This document shows, one piece after another, positions 6,962 through 14,572 of a DNA stretch of 17,542 bases; the stretch's first letter is position 1; each line of letters opens with the position of its first letter. The translations under genes and the position numbers were made by a program. The notes beneath the pieces were generated by a model, which was given only the letters and a program-made list of their open reading frames with translations, was not told where the DNA came from and ran no database searches. This stretch comes from CAYWTX01 sp964461295. GTDB lineage: Bacteria; Planctomycetota; Phycisphaerae; SM23-33. Location: the NCBI GenBank assembly GCA_964461295.1, contig CAYWTX010000200.1, positions 1 to 17,542 of the forward strand. The letters are read 5' to 3'.

Positions 6962-8170
6962 ATGCTGGGCAACACGTTTGGGCGATTATTCCAGGTGACG
7001 GCGTGCGGCGAGTCCTACGGGTGGCGCGCGACGGCGGAACAGGAAGGTTGGGGCGGCGCGCTGCTGACGATCGTCAACGGCGTGCCGGCCGGCATGAAGC
7101 TGGACGTCAAGCGGATCCAGCACGAGTTGGACAAACGCAGGCCCGGACAGAGCAAGATCGACTCGCCGCGGAAGGAGACCGACCGCGTGGAGGTGGTGAG
7201 CGGCCTGCTGGAGGGAACGACGACGGGCGCGCCGGTTGGGATGGTGATCCGCAACGTCGACACGCACGACATCCACATCGAGCAGTACCGCGAGGTGAAG
7301 GACGTCATCCGGCCGGGGCACGCGGAGTTGAACTTCTTCTACAAGTACGGCGAGCACGGCGACTGGTGCGGGGCGGGGCGAGCCAGCGGGCGCGAGACGG
7401 TCTGCCGGGTGGCCGGCGGGGCGGTGGCCAAGCAGATCCTCGCCCGCGATGGGATCGAGGTGCTGGCGCACGTGGTGGAGAGCCACGGCATCAGGGGACG
7501 CAGCATCTCCGAAGGCACGATGACCTTCGAGGAGATGAAGGGCCACTACCGAGCGAACGACCTGAACTGCTGCGACCTGGCCAAGGCCGAGGAGATGATC
7601 GCCGACCTGGACAAGGTTCGCGTGGAGGGCGACACGGCCGGCGGGGCGGTGGAGATCGTGGCGCGTGGCGTGCCGGCGGCGTTGGGCGAACCTGTGTTCG
7701 ACAAGCTGAAAGCGACGATCGCCCACGGGCTGTTCAGCGTGGGCGCGATCATGAGTCTGGAGTTCGGCGGCGGGCTCAAGGCGGCCCGGTCGGTCGGCAG
7801 CGAGTGGAACGATCAGCCGCTGGTGGAGGACGACCGGGTGCGGTTCCGCACGAACAACGCCGGCGGCTTCCTGGGTGGTATGAGCAACGGCGAAGACCTG
7901 GTGATGCGCTGCGCGATCAAGCCCACGCCGACGATCTCCAAGCCGCAGGAGACGGTGGACCTGGTGACGATGGAGGCGAAGAAGCTGGCGGCCATCACGC
8001 GGCGCGACATCAGCCTGCTGCCTCGGTGGTATCCGGTGGGCGAGGCGATGGTGGCCATCGCGATTCTGGACGCTCTGTACATGGCCCGCGCGTGGTTCGG
8101 GGTGGCCCGCCCCGGTCAGAAGTGGGTGGACTTGACCCAGCCGCGGCACAAGGGCGAGTACACGAAGTAG
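6962..8170 (+). CDS. aroC: Chorismate synthase, with an active-site His-to-Tyr change
   Basis: A protein of 402 residues with AGGAG six bases before the ATG. It should convert EPSP to chorismate using reduced FMN. Family hallmarks: TFGRLFQVTACGES at the start, RRRPGQ-like KRRPGQ (58-63), RPGHAE with H120 (equivalent of His106 in the Neurospora enzyme), GAGRASGRET (137-146) and a late IKPTPTIS/NNAGGFLGG region. Two differences stand out. GESHG is GESYG (Tyr19, codon 7016-7018), so the conserved catalytic His (His17 in Neurospora) is absent. A few extra residues (WRATAEQEGWGG) then follow before the VNGVPAG motif. GRSSARET is also GRASGRET. The frame is otherwise intact and the operon position supports function, so a divergent but active enzyme is more likely than a dead one. 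Confidence 0.93.
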   Translation: MLGNTFGRLFQVTACGESYGWRATAEQEGWGGALLTIVNGVPAGMKLDVKRIQHELDKRRPGQSKIDSPRKETDRVEVVSGLLEGTTTGAPVGMVIRNVDTHDIHIEQYREVKDVIRPGHAELNFFYKYGEHGDWCGAGRASGRETVCRVAGGAVAKQILARDGIEVLAHVVESHGIRGRSISEGTMTFEEMKGHYRANDLNCCDLAKAEEMIADLDKVRVEGDTAGGAVEIVARGVPAALGEPVFDKLKATIAHGLFSVGAIMSLEFGGGLKAARSVGSEWNDQPLVEDDRVRFRTNNAGGFLGGMSNGEDLVMRCAIKPTPTISKPQETVDLVTMEAKKLAAITRRDISLLPRWYPVGEAMVAIAILDALYMARAWFGVARPGQKWVDLTQPRHKGEYTK

Positions 8171-8176
8171 ACGAGT

Positions 8177-8611
8177 ATGAACATCGCCATTGCATCCGAT
8201 CACGCGGGTTTCGAGTACAAGGAGAGCATTCGCCGGCACCTGGCAGCCGCGGGGCACGACGTGCAGGATTTCGGCACGCATTCGGCGGCGTCGTGCGACT
8301 ACCCGGACTTCATTCGCCCGGCGGCGGAGGCCGTCGCGGCCGGGCGGTGCGAGCGCGGGATCGTGCTGGGGGGCAGCGGCAACGGCGAGGCGATTGTGTC
8401 CAACCGCGTGCGGGGCATTCGCTGCGGCGTGTGCTGGGACGTGCGGTCGGCGCGGCTGGCGCGGCGCCACAACGACGCGAACGTCATCTCTCTGGGCCAG
8501 CGAATGATGGCCATCGGGGAGGCGCTCGAGATCGTGGACGTTTTTCTGTCCGAGCCGTTCGACGGCGGGCGGCACGCGGACCGTATCGCGAAGATCGACG
8601 CGGCACGGTAG
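8177..8611 (+). CDS. rpiB: Ribose-5-phosphate isomerase B
   Basis: A protein of 144 residues beginning 6 bp after the aroC stop, so almost certainly co-transcribed. It interconverts ribose-5-phosphate and ribulose-5-phosphate in the cytoplasm. The N-terminus IAIASDHAGFEYK and the later YPDF and HNDANVISLGQRM segments are diagnostic. The phosphate/active-site loop reads VLGGSGNGEAI (63-73). It has Ser67 where many RpiBs (E. coli type) have the catalytic Cys, and Glu71 in place. That is the pattern of the Mycobacterium tuberculosis enzyme, where a Glu acts as base. No ribosome-binding site is evident in the 6-bp gap, so translation may be coupled to aroC. Confidence 0.92.
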   Translation: MNIAIASDHAGFEYKESIRRHLAAAGHDVQDFGTHSAASCDYPDFIRPAAEAVAAGRCERGIVLGGSGNGEAIVSNRVRGIRCGVCWDVRSARLARRHNDANVISLGQRMMAIGEALEIVDVFLSEPFDGGRHADRIAKIDAAR

Positions 8612-8631
8612 GGCCGGGGACACTGCATCAA

Positions 8632-8694
8632 CCGCAAAGGACGCAAAGGTTACCGGCCCCGGGAAACCCTTGGCGATCTTCGCATCCTTCGCGG
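8632..8694. repeat. Inverted repeat between convergent rpiB and truB
   Basis: CCGCAAAGGACGCAAAG (8632-8648) pairs with CTTCGCATCCTTCGCGG (8678-8694) at 14 of 17 positions around an ACCGGCCCCGGG-rich loop. It fills the gap between two gene ends (8611 and 8706) and may act as a bidirectional terminator or mRNA-end stabiliser. There is no poly-U tail. CCGCAAAGGACGCAAAGG-type strings occur widely between genes in unrelated bacterial genomes, so it may be a dispersed repeat. Confidence 0.6.
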
Positions 8695-8705
8695 CAAAGC
8701 TTCTC

Positions 8706-9647
8706 TCACTGCACGAAGACGCGCCTTGGGTAGAGGCGCGGGTTGCCGGGTTCGATTCTGGCCAGGGCGATCAGGCGGCCGAGGCGGTCCACGACGGCGA
8801 CCTCGCCGGGCGGGGGAGGGTTGGCGATGTCCACGGCGTTGCCGTTTCGCAGGTAGAACTCCTGGTTCTCGTCGGGCGCGAACCTGGGCAGGTGCTCCAG
8901 TGCGACCAGTGGGTCGATGAGGTGGCGTTCGATGTCGATGTCGGCGGGACCGGCGGCGTCGTCGAGGCGGAAGGGGCCGACGGCGGTGCGGGTGAGGCGG
9001 CGGCAATAGCCGCCGACGCCGAGGGCGGCGCCGATGTCGCGGGCCAGGGCGCGGATGTAGGTCCCGCTGCCGCAGCGGACGGCGATCTCCAGCCACGGCC
9101 ATTCGTAGCCGATCAACTCGATGGCATGCACGGTGACGGTGCGTGCGGCCAGGGCGACGGCCTGGCCGGCGCGGGCGAGCTTGTAGGCGCGCCGCCCGTT
9201 GACGTGCACGGCGCTGTAAGCGGGCGGGGTCTGCTTGATTTCGCCGACGAAGCGGGCCAGGGCCGCACGCACGGCGGCGAGGTTCGGATGCGCGCCCTCA
9301 ACAGAACCGCGAGGCAAGCCGGTGGGGGGAGTCGGCGCGGATTCGTCATTGCGGGCCGGGCCCGCTTCGGTCCGGTCAATCGCCAATTCGGTGATCTCGC
9401 CTTCGGTGTCGTCGGTGGTGGACACGGCCCCCAGGCGCACCGTGGCACGGTAGGCCTTGGGCGACTGCTGGACGTGGTGGGCCAGTCGCGTGGCCGGGCC
9501 GACGCAGACGACCAGGACGCCCTCGGCGAAGGGGTCGAGCGTGCCGGCGTGCCCGACGCGGGTGCGCCGCGGCAGGCGGCGCCGCACGGCCGCGACGATG
9601 TCGTGGCTGGTAGGGCCGGGCGGCTTGGCGACGTTGAGGAAACCCAT
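8706..9647 (-). CDS. truB: tRNA pseudouridine(55) synthase
   Basis: A protein of 313 residues from MGFLNVAKPPGPTSHD, the usual TruB opening; GAGG lies eight bases upstream. Upstream in-frame starts at 9653 and 9671 add only a few residues. TruB isomerises U55 in the T-loop of tRNAs. The catalytic motif GHAGTLDPFAEGVL has Asp38 as nucleophile; KQTPPAYSAVHVNGRRAYKLAR and the RCGSGTYIRALARDIG motif are also clear. Between the DDTEGE segment and the NLAAVRAAL helix there is an extra Pro/Ser-rich stretch (roughly 9282-9371) whose DNA holds a GCGGGC/GCCCGC palindrome at 9351-9365. The position of the insert suggests a surface loop. It is convergent with rpiB. Confidence 0.94.
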   Translation of the reverse strand: MGFLNVAKPPGPTSHDIVAAVRRRLPRRTRVGHAGTLDPFAEGVLVVCVGPATRLAHHVQQSPKAYRATVRLGAVSTTDDTEGEITELAIDRTEAGPARNDESAPTPPTGLPRGSVEGAHPNLAAVRAALARFVGEIKQTPPAYSAVHVNGRRAYKLARAGQAVALAARTVTVHAIELIGYEWPWLEIAVRCGSGTYIRALARDIGAALGVGGYCRRLTRTAVGPFRLDDAAGPADIDIERHLIDPLVALEHLPRFAPDENQEFYLRNGNAVDIANPPPPGEVAVVDRLGRLIALARIEPGNPRLYPRRVFVQ

Positions 9648-10114
9648 CGGCATGGCCTCAGGATAGAGCATTGCGGGCGAAGCTGAAATAGGCAGTAGGT
9701 TTTCGCCGGCGTGACGCCAGAGCCTGAAATCCGTCCCGTGTTCCCGGGTTCCACTCGAGCCGCGTCGATATAGCGCGCAGTTTGTCCATCTTGCCTATCT
9801 TCTCAGGAGCGGGCTTGACCGGCGAAACGGCCGGTAAACGGCAAGCCAGAAGCCATCGGCCAGAAGCCATCGGCCGGTTTGGGCGGGTCTGGACAGGGAG
9901 AGGGCGGCGATCATCGATCTGGAGCGCCAGTCACCCGGCAGAGGCCGGTCCAGACGGCTGGGGATGGGCATCGCTGGGACGCTGCATCACGTCGAACGGG
10001 AGCGTACGAGCGGTTTTCTCCAGATCGCGATCTTTTCTGCTTGTCATATCGATTTGTCGGCGATATATCATTAAGCATCGTGAATGTCATGATACTCTAA
10101 CATGGAGACCGCCG
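9648..10114. other. Divergent intergenic region with dyads, no gene seen
   Basis: About 467 bp between the starts of truB and the HTH-ATPase gene. The frame of the ATPase is open back to 9782, but that stretch lacks a start with a ribosome-binding site and has no domain character. It holds a tandem 14-bp repeat (CAGAAGCCATCGGC at 9847-9860 and 9861-9874), an inverted pair GTCTGGAC/GTCCAGAC (9887-9894 with 9948-9955) enclosing further short stems, and an AT-richer promoter segment at 10041-10069. The dyad block could be a structured leader or small RNA; I could not match a known riboswitch. Confidence 0.5.
10041..10069 (+). promoter_or_regulatory. Sigma70-type promoter with overlapping dyad
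   Basis: TTGTCA (10041-10046) and TATATC (10064-10069) are separated by exactly 17 bp in a markedly AT-richer patch, 46 bp before the ATPase start codon. An inverted repeat ATATCG (10046-10051)/CGATAT (10061-10066) spans the spacer, positioned as a repressor operator would be. The match to consensus is good for this GC-rich DNA, but no transcript evidence is available. Confidence 0.5.
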
Positions 10115-11647
10115 ATGAAAAGCCATCGCTGTCCTCGCGAGCAGACCAAGGTTGTTGGCACCCCCGCTGAGAAACCCGTCGCCCCGGGCAGTACACCCGC
10201 GGCGGGGAACCTGCTGACCATGGAAGAGGCGATCGCGGCCCTGAACACGACTCGGCCGACGTTCTACCGCTGGCTGCGGTCGGGGCAGATCAAGGGGCTG
10301 AAGGTCGGCAGGCAGTGGCGATTCACGCGCGAGGACATCGACCGGTACGCGACCGGCCAGCAGCCGCGGATCGATCTGCCCGTGGACATTGGCCCGCTGA
10401 TCGGCGAACTGGAGTCGCGGCTGAAGGAGCTTGGCGTGTCCGACGGCGTGCCGTGCGCGGGCGAACCGACCGAGCGGGCGGTGAGCCGAATGATTCGCCT
10501 GGCCATGGCGATGAACGCCAGCGACATCCACATCGATCCGCAGGAGAGCGGGGTGCAGCTTCGCTACCGTGTTGACGGCGCGCTGCACCTGGTGTGCCGG
10601 TTTGATACGCGGCTACTGCCGGCGATCGTCGAGCGGTGGAAGTCGATGGCCGGGATGGACGTCCGTGAGAAGACGCTCCCGCAGGACGGCCGCATCGTGC
10701 TGAACGTGGGCGGGCGCAGCGCCGACCTGCGCGTGTGCTGTGTGCCGGCGTACCTGGGCGAATCGATGGTGGCCCGCGTGTTGGCCCCGGAGAACGTGCG
10801 CATCGACCTGGACCGCTTGGAGTACACGCCCAGCGATCGGCGGCGGATCGACCGTTGGCTGGCCGCGCCGTGGGGGCTGGTGGTCGTGACCGGGCCGACC
10901 GGCTGCGGCAAGACCACGACGTTGTACTCGTGCCTGCTGAAGATCGCCAACGAGCGGACGAAGGTGTTCTCGATCGAGGACCCGGTGGAGTACGTGCTGC
11001 CCGGCCTGACGCAGGTGCAGATTAACCCGAAGGCGGGGCTGACGTTCGAGCGTGCGATGCGGTCGGTGTTCCGCTGCGACCCCGATGCCATCATGCTGGG
11101 CGAGGTCCGTGGCGCCGAGGCGATGGGCATATGCTTCCAGGCCGCGCTCACGGGACACCTGGTATGGACGACGCTGCACACCGATGAGGCGGCCACGGCG
11201 CTGAAGCGGATGGTGGACCTGGGGTGCGAACCGTTCCTCGTGGCCGACGCGACGAAGCTGATCGTGGCGCAGCGGCTTGTACGCAGACTGTGCCCGGATT
11301 GCTCGCAAGAGGCGATGCCGGCGGCGGATGTGCTGGCGCGAGCGGAGCGGCTGGCGCGGATGGGCGGCATCGGCTGGGACCTGCTGCCGCGGGCGTACCG
11401 CAAGGCCGTGGGCTGCGCCAAGTGCGGGCAGCTCGGCTACCGGTGCCGCACGTTGATTGCCGAGACGCTTGAGGTGACGCCGGAGATCGCGGCCGCCCTG
11501 CGCCGCAAGGCCACCACCGAGGAACTTCGCGCGATCGCGGTGGGCCAGGGCATGACGACGATGGCGGCCGACGGCATCCGCCGCGCTGCCGAGGGGCACG
11601 TCTCGCTGGCGGAAGTGCTGAGCACGGTGGCCAGCGTGAGCTACTGA
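10115..11647 (+). CDS. GspE/PilB-type ATPase with N-terminal excisionase-like HTH
   Basis: A protein of 510 residues; the ATG has GGAG seven bases upstream. After a 30-residue polar lead, residues 33-80 form a helix-turn-helix of the excisionase/MerR-like class (MEEAIAALNTTRPTFYRWLRSGQIKGLKVGR split over the motif, then WRFTREDIDRY). From about 120 onward it is a type II/IV secretion ATPase: ASDIHIDP and RYRVDGAL of the N2 domain, Walker A GPTGCGKT (260-267), Asp box IEDPVE, Walker B DPDAIMLGEVRG and His box TGHLVWTTLHTDEA. A four-Cys zinc site typical of GspE/PilB follows (C393, C396, C434, C437). The usual N1 domain that docks on GspL/PilM-type partners is replaced by the HTH. No other pilus or secretion gene is in the window. 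It could power assembly, or work as a regulator; DNA binding is inferred from the motif. Confidence 0.88.
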   Translation: MKSHRCPREQTKVVGTPAEKPVAPGSTPAAGNLLTMEEAIAALNTTRPTFYRWLRSGQIKGLKVGRQWRFTREDIDRYATGQQPRIDLPVDIGPLIGELESRLKELGVSDGVPCAGEPTERAVSRMIRLAMAMNASDIHIDPQESGVQLRYRVDGALHLVCRFDTRLLPAIVERWKSMAGMDVREKTLPQDGRIVLNVGGRSADLRVCCVPAYLGESMVARVLAPENVRIDLDRLEYTPSDRRRIDRWLAAPWGLVVVTGPTGCGKTTTLYSCLLKIANERTKVFSIEDPVEYVLPGLTQVQINPKAGLTFERAMRSVFRCDPDAIMLGEVRGAEAMGICFQAALTGHLVWTTLHTDEAATALKRMVDLGCEPFLVADATKLIVAQRLVRRLCPDCSQEAMPAADVLARAERLARMGGIGWDLLPRAYRKAVGCAKCGQLGYRCRTLIAETLEVTPEIAAALRRKATTEELRAIAVGQGMTTMAADGIRRAAEGHVSLAEVLSTVASVSY

Positions 11648-12215
11648 GAGCTTGTAGAACCGGAACTCGCGGCTTGGCCCACGCTGGAGGCCTTCTGTCG
11701 CCGTTTCAGGGCTTCTCGCCTAATCCATTTTCTGCCTGGGGCTTACGCCCATGGCCAGGCCCTGATCGCCCCTTTCGGACAAAGAGGGTAGAGATGCTTC
11801 CGCGATTCCTCCACAGACTCTGACGAATAAGTTCGCCGAATGGAAGGCGTTCGCCAAGTGCTGCTGCAGTGGATGCGGTACGGCGTGCGGCTGCGCGAGC
11901 GGGCGGACTCCTCGCCGGAAGAGCACCGCTCGCGGATCCGGTGGCTGATGGCTGACGTCTGCCGTTGCAGACGGGTGAGGTTCCCACGGCGCATCCGAAG
12001 GGCAGGGCGAATGTCCGACACGGACTGGCCGGACGATGGTAAGCTTCCAGAACCTGGGTGGCTTTGCCGAGGAGGGATCGGCGTAGGGTGTTGTTCCGGC
12101 AGGACCTCCGGGCAGGTTGACAGAGCGCGTAGGTCAGACGTCGGCGGACCAGCAGAGGGGGGCGACCGACCCATCGGCCGTGGCGCACGAGGAAGCCGTG
12201 GCGGCGAACGGATTC
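11648..12215. other. Intergenic stretch with hairpins, no firm gene
   Basis: About 570 bp after the ATPase gene. It contains a stem GCCTGG/CCAGGC (11734-11739 with 11755-11760) around GGGC-TTAC-GCCC (11739-11750), and a perfect hairpin CGTCTGC-CGTT-GCAGACG (11956-11973). From the ATG at 11840 about 40 codons look gene-like in composition (MEGVRQVLLQWMRYGVRLRE...), but the frame has no ribosome-binding site and turns into Arg/Gly-rich sequence beyond the 11956 hairpin, so it may be a gene remnant. The reading frame of the next gene is open from a TTG at 12117, without a convincing ribosome-binding site. Confidence 0.45.
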
Positions 12216-14492
12216 ATGAAGGCTGGGCCGCGTGCGAATGCACGTTTGCTGGTTCTGGTGGCGATCGTGTACATGCTGCTGATCCTCCACGGCAGCCTGG
12301 CGCCGTTCGACCTCCACGCCGATGGGGACGAGGTGCGGTGCCACTACAGCCGCGTGTGGGCCTGCTGGCCGTTCGGCGACCGGTTCCGCACCAGCAAGAC
12401 GGACGTGGTCAGCAACTTCGCGCTGTACGTTCCCCTGGGGTTCCTGGTGGCGGTCAGCGCGGCCTTGCGGCGACGAGCGCCGCGCTGGCCGGCGGTGCTG
12501 GCAGCCGCGGCGGCCTCGCTTGCCGTCGGCTCGGGGGTGGAGGTCGTCCAGCTCTTCTCGCTCAGCCGGGTGAGCAGTGCCCAGGACGCCCTGGTGAACT
12601 CGCTTGGGGGTCTGGTCGGGGGCCTGGCCGGGGCCTGGTCGGGGCGCAGGTGGTGGCTGGGATCCCACTGGCGGCTCCGATGGATGTGGGCCCATCGCCC
12701 GGTGACCTTCATCGCTCTGGCCATGCTCCTGGCGCTGGGGTTGGAGGCGACGTACCCGTACATTCCCATGCTGGGCGCCTCGAAGGTGGTCGCGAACGTC
12801 ATGGCCATGGCGGCCCATCCGCTCGACGTTCCGGGCGGTCATCCCTGGTACTACTGGGCGTTCTGGCGTGCGGGGGCCTACGGCCTGCTGACGGCGGCCA
12901 TGGCGTTCTCGTTCACCGTGCGCCCCGTGCCGCGGTGGGGCAAGGCGCTGGCGTTGTCGGCCGGCCTGGCCGCCGGTCTGGAAGTCGCCAAGGTCTTCAT
13001 CGTCTCTCGCTCGGCCGACTTGGCCAACGTCGTCGTGTCGGCGGGGGCGGCGCTGGTCGTCGCGCTGGTCGGAGCGGCCATCGTTCGGGCGCCCAAGGAG
13101 CAGGCTCCCATCGACGCATCGGCGCCGCCGTCGAGGGCTGCCGGCGTCTACCTCGTGCTGCTGACGCTGTACGTCGCGTTCATCGTTTACGGCAGCCTCG
13201 TGCCGCTGACGTTCAGGTACCTTTCATTCGAGCAGGCCCTCAGACGATTCGCCGACATCCGGTACCTCGAGCTCGGCATCGGGCGGCGGGGAGATCTCGT
13301 GGCCAACCTGGTCTTCTATATCCCGGTGGCGTTCCTCGCCATGGGATCGCTCACCCGCGGAGGCCGGGCGGGGGGCTTGTTGTGGAAGGCGATGTTCGTC
13401 GGCCTGTCCGTAACGGTTCTCGCCGTGGCCGTGGAGTTCACCCAGGTCTACTTTCCGTCCCGCACGGTTTCGCAAAACGACATCATGATGGAGATCATAG
13501 GCGGCATGGTGGGCGTGGGCGTGTGGCTCTGCCTTGGCGGGCGAGTGACGCGGTGGGCGGGCAAGCTCTGGGTGAGGCCCGACAAGGACCGTCTGCCCGA
13601 GCGGGTCCTGGCTGGGTACGCCGTCTTTCTGGTTCTCTACATGCTTTTTCCGTTCGACCTGGTCATTGGGCCGGAGGAGCTTGTGGCGAGGCTGCGCGGC
13701 CCCAAGCTCATCTTGTTGCCGTTCACGGACCAATCCGGGTGGAACGCATACGTCATCGCGCACGAAATCGCCCTCTTCGGGCCGATCGGCTATCTGCTGA
13801 TGCTGCGGCAGGCCAGGAAGGGCCGATCCACGGCGTGGGCCGTGGGATGGCTCGTCGCGATCGTCGCGGGGATGGAGGCGGTGCAGGTCTTTGTCCATTC
13901 ACGGTACTCCAGCACCACGGACCTGATCTACGGCGTGGCAGGGGGTCTGGCCGGCATGGGCTTCGCCTGGGGCTTCGCCCCGACTGCCCGGCGGCCGGTC
14001 GTCGGGACAGCCTTCTGGGCCCGCTGGGGTCGCCGGGTGAAGTTGACGGCATCTGTCGGCCTGCTTGGCCTGCTGGCGTGGGAGAAGCTGCGCCCCTTCG
14101 ACTTCACCATGCCGGCGGGGGGGCTGGCCGCCGGTCTGGCTGAGGCGATGGCCGTTCCTCTTGCCCGGCAGCATGGCCTGTCGGAGCTGAACGCCGTAGC
14201 CCAGGCCGTTCGCGAACTGGCGTCGTTCTTCGCTCTGGGAGCGCTGCTGCGAAGCCTGTGGGTGCGGCCGGGCGGGGGGGGCGTTGCCATCGCCGCGACG
14301 GTTGCGGGCATGCTGCCGATCGCCCTGGAACTCGCCCAGGGCTTTCTGCCGTCGCGCACGGCCGACCTGACGGCCATGTTCACCGGAGCGGCGGGGGGGC
14401 TGGCTGGGGTGTTCCTGCTGCCGACATTCCGCCGCGTCTTCCTGTGGGCGCCGCATGACGACGGTGCAGGCGGTCGGCCGGGCGTGCCGTGA
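12216..14492 (+). CDS. Polytopic membrane protein with five VanZ-like repeats
   Basis: A protein of 758 residues if started at ATG 12216, directly before the first membrane segment. GTG 12198 (behind GAGGAA) or TTG 12117 are possible longer starts. Five successive units each show a Leu-x-PF(D)-type entry, for example HGSLAPFDLH, YGSLVPLTFR, LYMLFPFDLV and WEKLRPFDFT. Each also has a VanZ-type E(xx)Q-x-F-xx-SR-(x)-D-G-G core: VEVVQLFSLSR, LEVAKVFIVSR, VEFTQVYFPSR, MEAVQVFVHSR, LELAQGFLPSR. The core Glu codons start at 12540, 12981, 13434, 13875 and 14328, giving spacings of 147, 151, 147 and 151 codons. VanZ proteins are small membrane proteins, known from teicoplanin resistance, with no settled biochemical activity. 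Unit 2 is the most divergent: Gln is replaced by Lys and the entry motif is weak. A PilZ protein follows closely. Confidence 0.85.
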   Translation: MKAGPRANARLLVLVAIVYMLLILHGSLAPFDLHADGDEVRCHYSRVWACWPFGDRFRTSKTDVVSNFALYVPLGFLVAVSAALRRRAPRWPAVLAAAAASLAVGSGVEVVQLFSLSRVSSAQDALVNSLGGLVGGLAGAWSGRRWWLGSHWRLRWMWAHRPVTFIALAMLLALGLEATYPYIPMLGASKVVANVMAMAAHPLDVPGGHPWYYWAFWRAGAYGLLTAAMAFSFTVRPVPRWGKALALSAGLAAGLEVAKVFIVSRSADLANVVVSAGAALVVALVGAAIVRAPKEQAPIDASAPPSRAAGVYLVLLTLYVAFIVYGSLVPLTFRYLSFEQALRRFADIRYLELGIGRRGDLVANLVFYIPVAFLAMGSLTRGGRAGGLLWKAMFVGLSVTVLAVAVEFTQVYFPSRTVSQNDIMMEIIGGMVGVGVWLCLGGRVTRWAGKLWVRPDKDRLPERVLAGYAVFLVLYMLFPFDLVIGPEELVARLRGPKLILLPFTDQSGWNAYVIAHEIALFGPIGYLLMLRQARKGRSTAWAVGWLVAIVAGMEAVQVFVHSRYSSTTDLIYGVAGGLAGMGFAWGFAPTARRPVVGTAFWARWGRRVKLTASVGLLGLLAWEKLRPFDFTMPAGGLAAGLAEAMAVPLARQHGLSELNAVAQAVRELASFFALGALLRSLWVRPGGGGVAIAATVAGMLPIALELAQGFLPSRTADLTAMFTGAAGGLAGVFLLPTFRRVFLWAPHDDGAGGRPGVP

Positions 14493-14572
14493 CATTCTTG
14501 CCTCTGGCCGAACCTCGACCTGGCCGGTATCATGCCTCCAGTTCGAAGGCCCCTCGGGGGGGCGTGGGACAC

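Noticed and set aside
9887..9955. Riboswitch such as GEMM/c-di-GMP upstream of the ATPase
   Set aside because: The conserved core sequences of that class are not present, and the likely promoter lies downstream of the block.
11743..12174. 143-codon minus-strand frame after the ATPase gene
   Set aside because: Ser/Arg/Pro-rich without domain character, spans two hairpins and is probably non-coding repeat sequence.
12216..14492. Glycopeptide-resistance gene vanZ
   Set aside because: Only the VanZ-like motif is shared; there is no van cluster and the five-unit layout differs from vanZ, so a resistance role is not supported.
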